Assembly: GCF_000379105.1 (NCBI RefSeq)
Contig: NZ_KB900609.1
Location: 4,970,338-5,034,337, forward strand
Direction: 5' to 3'
Length of the DNA stretch: 64,000 bases
Source of the DNA: Methylobacterium sp. WSM2598
GTDB lineage: Bacteria > Pseudomonadota > Alphaproteobacteria > Rhizobiales > Beijerinckiaceae
The position numbers and the translations under genes were made by a program. Below are positions 51,897 through 61,429 of this stretch, in pieces. The notes beneath the pieces were generated by a model, which was not told where the DNA came from, did no database searches, and saw nothing but the letters and a program-made list of their open reading frames with translations. Position 1 is the stretch's first letter, and each line of letters starts with the position of its first letter.

Positions 51897-53435
51897 ATGG
51901 GGCAGGAGACGGCGTCGGCCACCCTGGGCGAGCGCCTCGCGCAGATCGAGGCCGAGATGAGCCTCCTGCGCGAGCGCGTCGACACCCTGGGCGAGGGCGG
52001 TCACCCGGCCCTCGTCGAGCTCCTGCTCCAGGACAATGCCCGGCGGCGGGAAGCCGAGGACGAGCTCAGGGTCGCGCAGGCCTGGATGCAGCTCGCCCAG
52101 GAGACCGGCGGGGTCGCGGCCTACCAGTTCGACCTTGAGCGGGGCGTGCTGACGTGGTCGCCCTCGACCTACGCGCTCTACGGCTGGACGCCCTCGCAGC
52201 GCCAGCCCAGCCTCGACACGTGGCTCGCCAGCATCCACCCGGACGACAGGGCGGCGGCGCGGGCGGTGGCGGAGCGGGCGATCCGCGAGGGCGAGCCGGT
52301 GTCGCACGCCTTCCGGATCGTGCGGCCGGGCGGGGACACCCGCTGGATCGCGGACCGCGCCCGGGTGCTGACCGACGCCCAGGGCCGGCCGGAGCGCATC
52401 GTCGGCCTCAACATCGACGTCACCGAGCTGCGACGGGTCGAGGCGGCCCTGCGCAAGAGCGAGGCGCAGTTCCGCTTGACCTTCGAGAACGTGGCGGTGG
52501 GGGTGGCCCTGGTCGGGCTCGACGGCCGCTTCCTGCGGGTGAATCCCTGCCTGTGCGCCTTCCTCGGCTACTCGGCCGAGGACCTCGCCTACCTCACCGT
52601 CCAGGAACTGACGCATCCGCCCGACCTCGCGGCCGATCTCGCGCAGCTGCGGCGCCTGCGCGACGGCGAGATCGACCGCTCCACGCTGGAGAAGCGGTTC
52701 GTGACGCGGGCGGGCCGGCTGGTCTGGGCCGAACTGAGCGTCACCCTGCGCCGCGACGCCGCCGGCCGCCCGGCCGGCTACGTCTCGGTCATGTCCGACA
52801 TCGAGCGGCGCAAGCGCGCGGAGGAGCAGCTCACCTTCGCCCTCAGCGAGCTCAGCCACCGGGCCAAGAACCTGTTCACGGTCGTGCAGTCGCTGATCCG
52901 CCAGACGGGGGCGAGCGCCCCCAGCGTGGCGGCCTTCCAGGACGCCCTGACCGAGCGGCTGTCCGGCCTCGCCGCCTCGCAGAGCCTGCTCGTCGAGCAC
53001 GAGGGCTCGGGCACGCCCCTCGGCCTCCTGGTGAGCCGCCAGCTCGCCTCCTTCGTGGCCATGCCCGATCCGCGCATCCGCATCGAGGGGCCGGAGCTTC
53101 CCCTCAACCGCAGCGCCACGCAGACCCTGGGCCTCGTCCTGCACGAACTGGCGACGAATGCCTGCAAGTACGGGGCGCTGTCGACGGAGAAGGGCCGCCT
53201 CGCGGTGACGTGGCGCATCGCCGGGCATCCGGCCCCCGGGGCGCGGCTCGACCTCGCCTGGCAGGAGGCCGAGGGTCCGCCGGTGCGCCCGCCCGTCCGC
53301 AAGGGCTTCGGCCACCGGGTCATCGACGCGATGGCCCGCCAGAGCCTGGAGGCCGAGGTCGACCTGCGCTTCGCGCCCGAGGGCCTGTCCTGGCGCCTCG
53401 TGGCGCCGGTGGCGCACCTGCGATGGGGGCCCTGA
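51897..53435 (+). CDS. PAS-domain HWE-family sensor histidine kinase
   Basis: A 512-aa soluble kinase: short coiled coil (RLAQIEAEMSLLRERVDTLG), a PAS domain with PAC motif at about 65-185 (YQFDLERGVLTWSPSTYALY, VGLNIDVTELRRVE), a second PAS-PAC at 190-310 (FRLTFENVAVGVALVGLDGR, VMSDIERRKRAEEQ), and an HWE kinase core. The phosphorylation site is H321 in LSELSHRAKNLFTVVQSLIR, the N box is LVLHELATNACKYGALS, and GFGHRVIDAMARQSL follows. HWE kinases are typical of Hyphomicrobiales, for light, stress or general stress response. GGAGGGGCGG precedes the ATG. Confidence 0.92.
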   Translation: MGQETASATLGERLAQIEAEMSLLRERVDTLGEGGHPALVELLLQDNARRREAEDELRVAQAWMQLAQETGGVAAYQFDLERGVLTWSPSTYALYGWTPSQRQPSLDTWLASIHPDDRAAARAVAERAIREGEPVSHAFRIVRPGGDTRWIADRARVLTDAQGRPERIVGLNIDVTELRRVEAALRKSEAQFRLTFENVAVGVALVGLDGRFLRVNPCLCAFLGYSAEDLAYLTVQELTHPPDLAADLAQLRRLRDGEIDRSTLEKRFVTRAGRLVWAELSVTLRRDAAGRPAGYVSVMSDIERRKRAEEQLTFALSELSHRAKNLFTVVQSLIRQTGASAPSVAAFQDALTERLSGLAASQSLLVEHEGSGTPLGLLVSRQLASFVAMPDPRIRIEGPELPLNRSATQTLGLVLHELATNACKYGALSTEKGRLAVTWRIAGHPAPGARLDLAWQEAEGPPVRPPVRKGFGHRVIDAMARQSLEAEVDLRFAPEGLSWRLVAPVAHLRWGP

Positions 53436-53454
53436 GCCGGCGCCGGACCCCGCC

Positions 53455-53569
53455 TCATCCAACATCCGTTGATTGCTTCGCCATCTCCCATTTCGGCATT
53501 GCGGATGTCGGCGTCGCTCAGGCGCCGCGCAGGCTTGGGATCCGCTTCGATCAAGCGGAGCCCGGATCA
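53455..53569 (-). repeat. Stop-codon-anchored dispersed repeat, copy F
   Basis: On the minus strand it begins with the TGA stop of the iron-type alcohol dehydrogenase gene, then a hairpin (GGGCTCCGCTT, GATCG, AAGCGGATCCC), GCGCGGCGCCTGAGCGACG, CGACATCCGCAATGCCG, AAATGGGAGATGGCGAAGCA and ends GGATGTTGGATGA. It fills the whole space between this gene and the convergent HWE kinase gene. Confidence 0.85.
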
Positions 53570-54745
53570 CGCCCCGGCGCGGCCCTCGGCGCCGAGGGCC
53601 TCGGCGTAGATCGCGCGGGCCTGCGCGAGGGTCACCTCCCGGGGGTTGTTCACGAGCAGCCGGGTCTGCTTCATCGCGTCGGCGGCGAGGCGGTCGAGGT
53701 CGCCCTCGCCGATGCCGACGGCGGCGAGCGAGGCGGGCACGCCGCAATCCCGGCAGATCGCCGCCAGGCTCGCCACGAAGCGCGCGGCCGCCTCCTGGAC
53801 CGGCAGGCCGGCCGCCGCGGGGTCGAGGATCGGCGCGAGTTCGGCGTAGAGGGGCGCGGCGACCGGAAGGTTGAAGCGCATCACGCCCATCAGCACGAGG
53901 GCGTTCGACAGGCCGTGCGGCACGTGGAACAGGGCGCCGATCGGGTAGGCGAGGGCGTGCACGGCCGCGACCGGCGCATTCGCGAAGGCCATCCCGGCGA
54001 GCATCGAGCCGAGCAGCATGGCGCCGCGCGCCTCGCGGTCCGCCCCCTCCCGGCAGGCCGTGCGGATATGGGCCGAGAGCAGCGCCAGGGCCTGCCGGGC
54101 GAGCTGGTCCGAGAGCGGGTTCTTGCGCTGGCGGCTGGTATAGGCCTCGATGGCGTGGACCATCGCGTCGATGCCGGTCGCGGCCGTGACCGCGGCGGGC
54201 AGCCCGAGGGTGAGGTCGGGGTCGAGGACGGCCCAGTCGGGCAGGAGGCGGGCGGAGACGACGCCCTTCTTCTCGTCGCCCGGCGTCGTGACGATCGCGA
54301 TCGGGGTGACCTCGGAGCCGGTGCCGGCCGTGGTCGGGACCAGGATGAGCGGCAGGCGCTGCCCCTGCGCGAGGCCGACCCCGTAGAGGCTCTCGAGGGG
54401 CTCGTCGCTGCGGGCGAGGTAGGCGACGAGCTTGGCCGTGTCGAGGGCCGAGCCGCCGCCGATGGCGAGGACGAGGTCCGTGCCCTCGGCCCGCGCCCGC
54501 GCCGCCCCGGCCTCGACCAGGATCGCGGGCGGATCGGCCGCCACGTCGTCGTAGACGGCGAGGGCGAGGCCCGCCCCGCGCAGGGCGGCCTCCGCGCCCT
54601 GCGTCAGCCCCGCCCCGCGCACGCCGCGATCCGTGACGAGGAGCACGCGCCGCGCCCCGAAGCCGCGCACGATCTCCGGCAGCTTCGCGGCGGCGCCCGG
54701 CTCGAACAGGATGTTGGGGCTGGTCTGGAAGGTGAAGGGCCTCAT
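53567..54745 (-). CDS. Iron-containing alcohol dehydrogenase
   Basis: A 392-aa group III (Fe-dependent) alcohol dehydrogenase. NAD-binding segment VLAIGGGSALDTAKLVAYLA; PTTAGTGSEVTPIAIVT; iron ligands expected in the segment DAMVHAIEAYTS (Asp/His), in AVHALAYPIGALFHVPHGLS and in the downstream His. The start at 54745 has GAGG six bases upstream. The substrate may be a short diol, lactaldehyde or similar alcohol. It is the last gene of a run with a protease inhibitor and a 2-hydroxyacid dehydrogenase, 97 bp after the inhibitor gene. Its stop is the first codon of a dispersed repeat. Confidence 0.9.
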   Translation of the reverse strand: MRPFTFQTSPNILFEPGAAAKLPEIVRGFGARRVLLVTDRGVRGAGLTQGAEAALRGAGLALAVYDDVAADPPAILVEAGAARARAEGTDLVLAIGGGSALDTAKLVAYLARSDEPLESLYGVGLAQGQRLPLILVPTTAGTGSEVTPIAIVTTPGDEKKGVVSARLLPDWAVLDPDLTLGLPAAVTAATGIDAMVHAIEAYTSRQRKNPLSDQLARQALALLSAHIRTACREGADREARGAMLLGSMLAGMAFANAPVAAVHALAYPIGALFHVPHGLSNALVLMGVMRFNLPVAAPLYAELAPILDPAAAGLPVQEAAARFVASLAAICRDCGVPASLAAVGIGEGDLDRLAADAMKQTRLLVNNPREVTLAQARAIYAEALGAEGRAGA

Positions 54746-54842
54746 GATGGTCCTCATCGGAGCGAAGGGCGGTGGGGGACGCTGCGCCGGGGAGCGGTTC
54801 GCGCACCCGCCCGGGGGCCGATCCCGCCCCGCGCGGCCGGCC

Positions 54843-55670
54843 TCAAGGGGAGACCCGGCGCAGCACGAAGGCCGTGCCGACCTGCGGCTCGCGCCGCCAC
54901 ATCCCATCGCCCGCGGGCACCAGCGCCACCGCGTGGCCGCGCCGCGCCACCAGGGTGAGCCGCCCCGATTCGTAGCGCCAGGAGACGGGATCGAACACCG
55001 TCAGGCCGAGGTCGCGGCAGCCCTCCAGCACCCGCACGATCCCGGGATCGAGGGCGAGCCGGCAGGTCTCCGTCCCGGGCGCGCGGTCGAGGGCGTAGGT
55101 GCCCGCCAGCGCCGCCGCCTCGGGCGGCAGCGCGGCCGCCTCGGGCGGCGCGGGATCGGAGGGCTTCGCCGGAGCGGGCGCGAGGGCGGCCTGCGTCACC
55201 GCCGCCGGGGCCGGCGCGGCCCGCGGCCCCTCGGGCTCGAGCGCGTAGATCTCGGCCGGGCCGACCTCCGCCTTCAGGGCACCGGGCGTCTCGCGCAGGG
55301 CGAAGTCGAGCTTCCTGGCATCCGGCCCGACGAGGCGCAGCGCCCCGTCCTCCAGCCGCCAGGCCGACAGGCCGCCCAGCACCGGAAGCGCCCGCCGGCA
55401 GCCCGCCGGAAAGCGCAGGGCGTGGCCGCCCGGCGCGGCCTCGTCCGTCAGCGTCACGATGCAGCGCCGGTGGCTGCCGTTGAGCGAGAGGGCCCAGCCG
55501 CCCAGCGCCTCCGCGTCGCTGCGCGGCCGGGCCGGATCGGCGAGCGCCGCCGCGGCGAGGCTGAGCCCCGCCAGGGTCGCGAGCCCCGCCGCCGCCAGAA
55601 GGCCCGCGGGGGCCCGAAGGCCCGCCGGGGCCCGAAGGCCCGCGGGGGCCCGGACGGGCCTCGGCCTCAC
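54843..55670 (-). CDS. AprI/Inh-type metalloprotease inhibitor-like protein
   Basis: A 275-aa exported protein with two Inh-like beta-barrel domains. The first spans about 48-125 (LGGWALSLNGSHRRCIVTLT, GCRRALPVLGGLSAWRLEDG, ALRLVGPDARKLDFAL), the second about 185-273 (LAGTYALDRAPGTETCRLAL, EGCRDLGLTVFDPVSWRYES, GRLTLVARRG). An Ala/Pro linker joins them. The N-terminal membrane/signal region contains three RAPAGL repeats encoded by an 18-bp tandem repeat (55601-55660). The GTG start overlaps the stop of the hydroxyacid dehydrogenase gene. Inh proteins block serralysin-type proteases in the periplasm; here no protease is adjacent. Confidence 0.78.
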   Translation of the reverse strand: MRPRPVRAPAGLRAPAGLRAPAGLLAAAGLATLAGLSLAAAALADPARPRSDAEALGGWALSLNGSHRRCIVTLTDEAAPGGHALRFPAGCRRALPVLGGLSAWRLEDGALRLVGPDARKLDFALRETPGALKAEVGPAEIYALEPEGPRAAPAPAAVTQAALAPAPAKPSDPAPPEAAALPPEAAALAGTYALDRAPGTETCRLALDPGIVRVLEGCRDLGLTVFDPVSWRYESGRLTLVARRGHAVALVPAGDGMWRREPQVGTAFVLRRVSP

Positions 55671-56632
55671 GGCGCGGTCCGCGGCCAGGGCGTCTCGACC
55701 ACGGGCGTGAGCGGCCCCTTGCCCGAAAACCACGACACGAGGTTGTCCACGCAGAGCTGGCCCATGGCCGTGCGGGTGTGGACCGAGGCCGAGCCGACAT
55801 GCGGCAGCAGCACCGCGTGCTCCTGCGCGATCAGCTCGGCGGGCACCCGCGGCTCGTCCGCGAAGACGTCGAGGCCCGCGCTGAGGATGGTGCGGTTCTT
55901 CAGGGCCGCGATCAGCGCCTCCTCGTCCACGAGGCTGCCGCGGGCGACGTTGATCAGGATGCCCTCCGGCCCGAGCGCCGCCAGCACCGCGGCGTCGACG
56001 ATGTTGCGCGTCTCCGGCCCGCCCGGCGCGACCACGATCAGCACGTCCACCGCCTCGGCGAGGTCCATCAGCGTGGGGTGGTAGGCGTAGGGCACGTCCT
56101 CCTGCGGGCGCCGGCCGTGATAGGCGAGCGTCACCCCGAACGCTTCGAGCCGGTGCGCGATGGCCCGGCCGATCCGCCCGAGTCCCAGGATGCCGACGTG
56201 GCGCCCGCGCAGCGTCCCGGTGAGCGGGTAGGGCTTCTCCAGCCACTTGCCTTCGCGCAGGTAGCGGTCGACCTGCGGGATCTGGCGCAATGTGGCGAGG
56301 AGCAGGCCGACCGCGAGATCCGCCACCTCGTCGGTGAGCACGTCGGGCGTGTTCGTCACCACGACGCCCCGGCGCCCGCAGGCGGCCGCGTCGATCGTGT
56401 CGTAGCCGACGCCGAAATTCGCCACGATCTCCAGCGCCGGCAGGCGGTCGAGGAGCGCGTCGTCCACCCGCACGCCGCTCACCGCGAGGCCCCGCACCCG
56501 GGGGCCGACCTGCGCGATCAGCCGGTCCGGGTCCGCTCCCGGCCCGGCCCGGTGCAGGGTGAAGAGCCGCTCCAGGGACTCGGTCACGAGCGGCATCATC
56601 GGCCGCAGCATCAGGAGTTCTGTGGACTTCAA
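55667..56632 (-). CDS. D-2-hydroxyacid dehydrogenase (glyoxylate/hydroxypyruvate reductase-like)
   Basis: A 321-aa member of the D-isomer-specific 2-hydroxyacid dehydrogenases. Substrate domain with VANFGVGYDTIDAAACGRRG; NAD(P) motif VGILGLGRIGRAIAHRLEAF followed by HGRRPQ, favouring NADPH; catalytic Arg in LINVARGSLVDEEALIAAL, Glu in GLDVFADEPRVP and His in LLPHVGSASVHTR. The start is taken as TTG 56632 because GGGAG lies six bases upstream and the protein then begins in register with relatives; the ATG seven codons later is the alternative. In methylotrophs such enzymes serve glyoxylate or hydroxypyruvate metabolism. Confidence 0.88.
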   Translation of the reverse strand: MKSTELLMLRPMMPLVTESLERLFTLHRAGPGADPDRLIAQVGPRVRGLAVSGVRVDDALLDRLPALEIVANFGVGYDTIDAAACGRRGVVVTNTPDVLTDEVADLAVGLLLATLRQIPQVDRYLREGKWLEKPYPLTGTLRGRHVGILGLGRIGRAIAHRLEAFGVTLAYHGRRPQEDVPYAYHPTLMDLAEAVDVLIVVAPGGPETRNIVDAAVLAALGPEGILINVARGSLVDEEALIAALKNRTILSAGLDVFADEPRVPAELIAQEHAVLLPHVGSASVHTRTAMGQLCVDNLVSWFSGKGPLTPVVETPWPRTAP

Positions 56633-56886
56633 GCGTCTCTCCCGCGGGCACGGACCCGCATCCGACGATGGGTGCAGGCCGGGGGCGCTTGATCTCGCGC
56701 CCTCAGGTGCCGATGATGGCCCCGAACGACGAGAGGCGGCAAGCCGCCCCGATCCCGGGAAGGAACGCTCATGAGGCTCGACGCGCCGCGTCGTCACGCA
56801 TCCGTCGCCCGTCTGTGGCAGCGCTGCCGCTCCGCGCAGTCCCGCCGGCCCGCCCGGGCCGGGGCCTGACCGGGAGGGACGAGGCG

Positions 56887-57980
<1,094 letters not shown>

Positions 57981-57981
<1 letters not shown>

Positions 57982-58006
57982 GCGCCGGGCCGTCCGGCCC
58001 GGCGCT
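57981..58006 (+). terminator. Intra-operon stem-loop after the ABC ATPase gene
   Basis: An 11-bp perfect stem (57981-57991 and 57996-58006) around GTCC begins within the ATPase stop region. With no T tract and the next operon gene 52 bp away, it is more likely an attenuator or mRNA-stabilising element than a full terminator. Confidence 0.5.
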
Positions 58007-58058
58007 CCGCTTCCAAGAGGGGCCGCGAGCCCCCGCCACATTTCGGGAGTTGCGCCAC

Positions 58059-59369
58059 ATGACGTTCTTCGACCGCCGTCAGATCCTCAAGGCGGGCGCC
58101 GCGCTCGGCCTGTCCGGGGCCGCTTGCCTCGACGGCTTCGCCAGGGCCTGGGCCCAGGAGAGCCAGTGGAAGCCCGAGCCCGGCGCCTCGCTGAAGCTCC
58201 TGCGCTGGAAGCGCTTCATCCCCTCGGAGGACGAGGCCTTCATGCGCCTCGTCGACGCCTTCACCAAGGCGACGGGCGTGCCGGTGAGCGTCACGAGCGA
58301 GTCCTTCGACGACATCCAGCCGAAGGCCTCGGTCGCCGCCAATACCGGCCAGGGCCCCGACATGGTCTGGGGCCTCTACTCCTTCCCGGCCCTGTTCCCG
58401 TCGAAATGCCTCGAGGTCGGCGACGTCGCCGACTACCTCGGCAAGAAGTACGGCGGCTGGCTGCCCGCCGCCGAGGCCTACGGCAAGGTGAAGGGCAAGT
58501 GGATCGCCATCCCGATGGCCTTCAACGGCGGCTACCTCAACTACCGGATCGCGGCCACGCAGAAGGCCGGGTTCAGCAAGTTCCCGGAGGATCTCGGCGG
58601 CTTCCTCGAACTCTGCCGCGCGCTCAAGAAGAACAACACGCCGTCCGGCTTCGCCCTCGGCCACGCCACCGGCGACGCCAATTCCTGGATCCACTGGGCG
58701 CTGTGGTCGCACGACGCCTACCTGGTCGACGCCAACGAGAAGATCATCATCAACTCGCCGGAGACCGCCAAGGCGCTCGAATACGTCAAGAGCCTCTACG
58801 AGACCTTCATCCCCGGGACGGTCTCGTGGAACGATTCCTCGAACAACAAGGCGTTCCTGTCCGGCGAGCTCTACCTGACCAATAACGGCATCTCGATCTA
58901 CGCCGCGGCCAAGACCGAGCGCAAGGACATCGCCGAGGACATGGACCACGCGGTCTACCCGGTCGGCAAGTCCGGCAAGCCGACCGAGTTCCAGCTCGCC
59001 TTCCCGATCCTGGCCTACACCTACACGAAGGCCCCGAACGCCTGCAAAGCCTTCATGGCCTTCGCGCTGGAGGCGCAGAACTACAATGCGTGGCTGCAGG
59101 CGGCGCAGGGCTACCTCTGCCACCCGCTGAAGGCCTACGCCAACAACCCGATCTGGACCTCGGACCCGAAGAACAAGGTCTTCGGCGAGGCCTCGACCCG
59201 GACGCTGGCGGCGGGCGGCCTCGCCCCGGTGAGCGAGAAGGTGGCGGCCGTGCTCGCCGACTTCGTCATCGTCGACATGTTCGCCTCCTACTGCACCGGC
59301 CGCGAGGACGTGAAGGGCGCCATCCGCACGGCGGAGCGGCAGGCCCAGCGCATCTTCCGGTCGGCGTGA
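58059..59369 (+). CDS. ABC transporter extracellular solute-binding protein (family 1)
   Basis: A 436-aa periplasmic binding protein. The N terminus FFDRRQILKAGAALGLSGAA has twin arginines and a hydrophobic core, a likely Tat signal. Mature domain shows the CUT1 pattern: LKLLRWKRFIPSEDEAFMRL, GQGPDMVWGLYSFPALF, GKVKGKWIAIPMAFNGGYLN, FLSGELYLTNNGISIYAAAK and LAYTYTKAPNACKAFMAFAL. The ligand is probably a sugar, polyol or glycerol-phosphate-like compound; it cannot be fixed from sequence. ATG 58059 has GGGAG nine bases upstream. A stable hairpin follows the gene. Confidence 0.9.
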   Translation: MTFFDRRQILKAGAALGLSGAACLDGFARAWAQESQWKPEPGASLKLLRWKRFIPSEDEAFMRLVDAFTKATGVPVSVTSESFDDIQPKASVAANTGQGPDMVWGLYSFPALFPSKCLEVGDVADYLGKKYGGWLPAAEAYGKVKGKWIAIPMAFNGGYLNYRIAATQKAGFSKFPEDLGGFLELCRALKKNNTPSGFALGHATGDANSWIHWALWSHDAYLVDANEKIIINSPETAKALEYVKSLYETFIPGTVSWNDSSNNKAFLSGELYLTNNGISIYAAAKTERKDIAEDMDHAVYPVGKSGKPTEFQLAFPILAYTYTKAPNACKAFMAFALEAQNYNAWLQAAQGYLCHPLKAYANNPIWTSDPKNKVFGEASTRTLAAGGLAPVSEKVAAVLADFVIVDMFASYCTGREDVKGAIRTAERQAQRIFRSA

Positions 59370-59381
59370 GGCGTTGAATCG

Positions 59382-59416
59382 CCGCGCCGGCTCCCCGCCG
59401 CGGGGAGCCGGCGCGG
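59382..59416 (+). terminator. Stem-loop after the solute-binding protein gene
   Basis: A 16-bp perfect inverted repeat (59382-59397 and 59401-59416) with a three-base loop lies 12 bp after the binding-protein stop and before the first permease. Such hairpins commonly protect the binding-protein mRNA and lower read-through, giving more binding protein than permease. Confidence 0.7.
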
Positions 59417-59446
59417 CCCGTTGGTCCCGCCGTCGCTGGAGGCCCC

Positions 59447-60391
59447 ATGGCCGACCTCGCCCTCGACCGTCCGGTCGCAAAAGCCCGGCAGGGCACCTCC
59501 GCCTGGAACCGGCTGCGCACCAGCCGCGGCTGGCTCGGCTTCTGGTTCATGCTGCCGGCGGCCCTGATCCTGCTCCTGTTCCTGGCCTACCCGCTGGTGA
59601 AGGGCATCTGGCTCTCCTTCACCGACACGCGGATCGGCCGGGGCGGGGAGTTCGTCGGCCTGGAGAACTACGAGTGGCTGTGGGACGACAGCGTCTTCTG
59701 GCTCTCGGTCTTCAACACGCTGCTCTACACGGCCATCGCCTCGGTGGCGAAGTTCGGCATCGGCCTCTACCTCGCGCTCCTGCTCAACAAGCGCCTGCCC
59801 TTCAAGGCCCTGATCCGCTCGATCGTGCTGATCCCCTTCGTGGTGCCGACCGTGCTGTCGGCGCTGGCCTTCTGGTGGATCTTCGACAGCCAGTTCTCGA
59901 TCATCTCGTGGTCGCTGCGCCATCTCGGGCTGCTCGACCGCAACATCGACTTCCTGGGCGACCCGACCTGGGCCCGGGCCTGCGTGATCTTCGCCAACAT
60001 CTGGCGCGGCGTGCCCTTCATCGCGATCACCCTGCTGGCGGGCCTGCAGACCGTGTCGCCCTCGCTCTACGAGGCGGCGACGATCGACGGCGCCACGCCC
60101 TGGCAGAACTTCCGCCACATCACCTTCCCGCTGCTGACCCCGATCATCGCCGTGGTGATGACCTTCTCGGTCCTGTTCACCTTCACGGACTTCCAGCTGA
60201 TCTGGGCCATGACGCGCGGCGGGCCGGTGAACGCGACCCACCTGATGGCGACCCTGTCCTACCAGCGCGGCATCCTGTCGGGCAGCCTCGGCGAGGGGGC
60301 GGCGATCGCCACCGCGATGGTGCCGTTCCTGCTCGTCGCGATCCTGATCTCGTGGTTCGGACTCCAGAACCGCAAGTGGCAATCCGGTTGA
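59447..60391 (+). CDS. Sugar ABC transporter permease (MalF-like)
   Basis: A 314-aa inner-membrane permease with six helices, starting GFWFMLPAALILLLFLAYPL and carrying the SFTDTRIG and GLENYEWLW segments typical of CUT1 MalF/UgpA proteins. The coupling (EAA) loop is LYEAATIDGATPWQNFRHIT followed by FPLLTP. It pairs with the downstream MalG-like permease, starting 12 bp after this gene ends. Confidence 0.92.
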   Translation: MADLALDRPVAKARQGTSAWNRLRTSRGWLGFWFMLPAALILLLFLAYPLVKGIWLSFTDTRIGRGGEFVGLENYEWLWDDSVFWLSVFNTLLYTAIASVAKFGIGLYLALLLNKRLPFKALIRSIVLIPFVVPTVLSALAFWWIFDSQFSIISWSLRHLGLLDRNIDFLGDPTWARACVIFANIWRGVPFIAITLLAGLQTVSPSLYEAATIDGATPWQNFRHITFPLLTPIIAVVMTFSVLFTFTDFQLIWAMTRGGPVNATHLMATLSYQRGILSGSLGEGAAIATAMVPFLLVAILISWFGLQNRKWQSG

Positions 60392-60402
60392 GGAGAGTCC
60401 CG

Positions 60403-61278
60403 ATGGCCCAGGTCGCCGACCATTCCGAGGGCATGGCCTATCTCGAGACGCTCCCGCGCCGTCTCGTGACCCTCTACCTGCCGCTCGGGATCATCCTGGT
60501 GGTGCTGCTCTTCCCGTTCTACTGGATGGCGCTGACCGCCATCAAGCCGGACGACCAGCTCATCGATATGGAGACCTACAACCCGTTCTTCGTGGTCTCC
60601 CCGACGCTCAAGCACATCAGCAAGCTCCTGTTCGAGACCAAGTACCCGCTGTGGCTCTGGAACACGATGCTGGTCTCGGTGGCGGCCACGCTGCTGTCGC
60701 TGTTCGCGAGCGTGCTCGCCGCCTACGCGATCGTGCGCATCCGCTACCGGGGCGCGGCCTTCGTGGGCGCGGCGATCTTCCTCGCCTACCTGGTGCCGCC
60801 CTCGATCCTGTTCATCCCGCTCGCGACGATCATCCAGGCCTACGGGCTGTTCGACTCACCCCTGGCGCTGATCCTGGTCTACCCGACCATCCTGATCCCG
60901 TTCTCGACCTGGCTGCTGATGGGCTACTTCAAGACCATCCCCTACGAGCTGGAGGAATGCGCCCTCATCGACGGGGCCGGGCGCTGGCAGATCCTGACCC
61001 GGATCATCCTGCCGCTGGCGGTGCCGGGCCTGATCTCGGCCGGGATCTTCTCGCTGACCTTGTGCTGGAACGAGTTCATCTACGCGCTGACCTTCCTGTC
61101 CTCGACGCCGAACAAGACCGTGCCGGTGGCGGTGGTGAGCGAGTTCGTGGACGGGGACATCTACCGCTGGGGCTCGCTGATGGCCGGCGCGCTGGTCGGC
61201 TCGCTGCCTCTCGTGATCCTCTACTCGTTCTTCGTCGAGCACTACGTCTCGGCCATGACCGGGGCCGTGAAGGAGTAG
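60403..61278 (+). CDS. Sugar ABC transporter permease (MalG-like)
   Basis: A 291-aa permease with six helices: YLPLGIILVVLLFPFYWMAL first, the WLWNTMLVSVAATLLSLFAS segment, and the EAA loop PYELEECALIDGAGRWQILT with RIILPLAVPG. AGGAGAG precedes ATG 60403. It completes the ATPase, binding protein and two-permease importer. A 10-bp stem-loop follows its stop. Confidence 0.92.
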   Translation: MAQVADHSEGMAYLETLPRRLVTLYLPLGIILVVLLFPFYWMALTAIKPDDQLIDMETYNPFFVVSPTLKHISKLLFETKYPLWLWNTMLVSVAATLLSLFASVLAAYAIVRIRYRGAAFVGAAIFLAYLVPPSILFIPLATIIQAYGLFDSPLALILVYPTILIPFSTWLLMGYFKTIPYELEECALIDGAGRWQILTRIILPLAVPGLISAGIFSLTLCWNEFIYALTFLSSTPNKTVPVAVVSEFVDGDIYRWGSLMAGALVGSLPLVILYSFFVEHYVSAMTGAVKE

Positions 61279-61291
61279 CGGCGGCCGGATC

Positions 61292-61314
61292 CGCGCGGGC
61301 CCGCGGCCCGCGCG
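61292..61314 (+). terminator. Stem-loop terminator of the ABC transporter operon
   Basis: A 10-bp perfect stem (61292-61301 and 61305-61314) with a three-base loop starts 13 bp after the last permease stop. There is no clear T tract. It separates the operon from leuC. Confidence 0.6.
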
Positions 61315-61429
61315 CACCGGTGAGGCGCCGCGGGCCCTTTCGCCTCGCGGATGAGCGTATTACATCGCGGGTCGACCGCTGCTCTCAGGGCCGGTCCGCC
61401 AAGAAAACCTGACAAGGCATCCCACCGCC

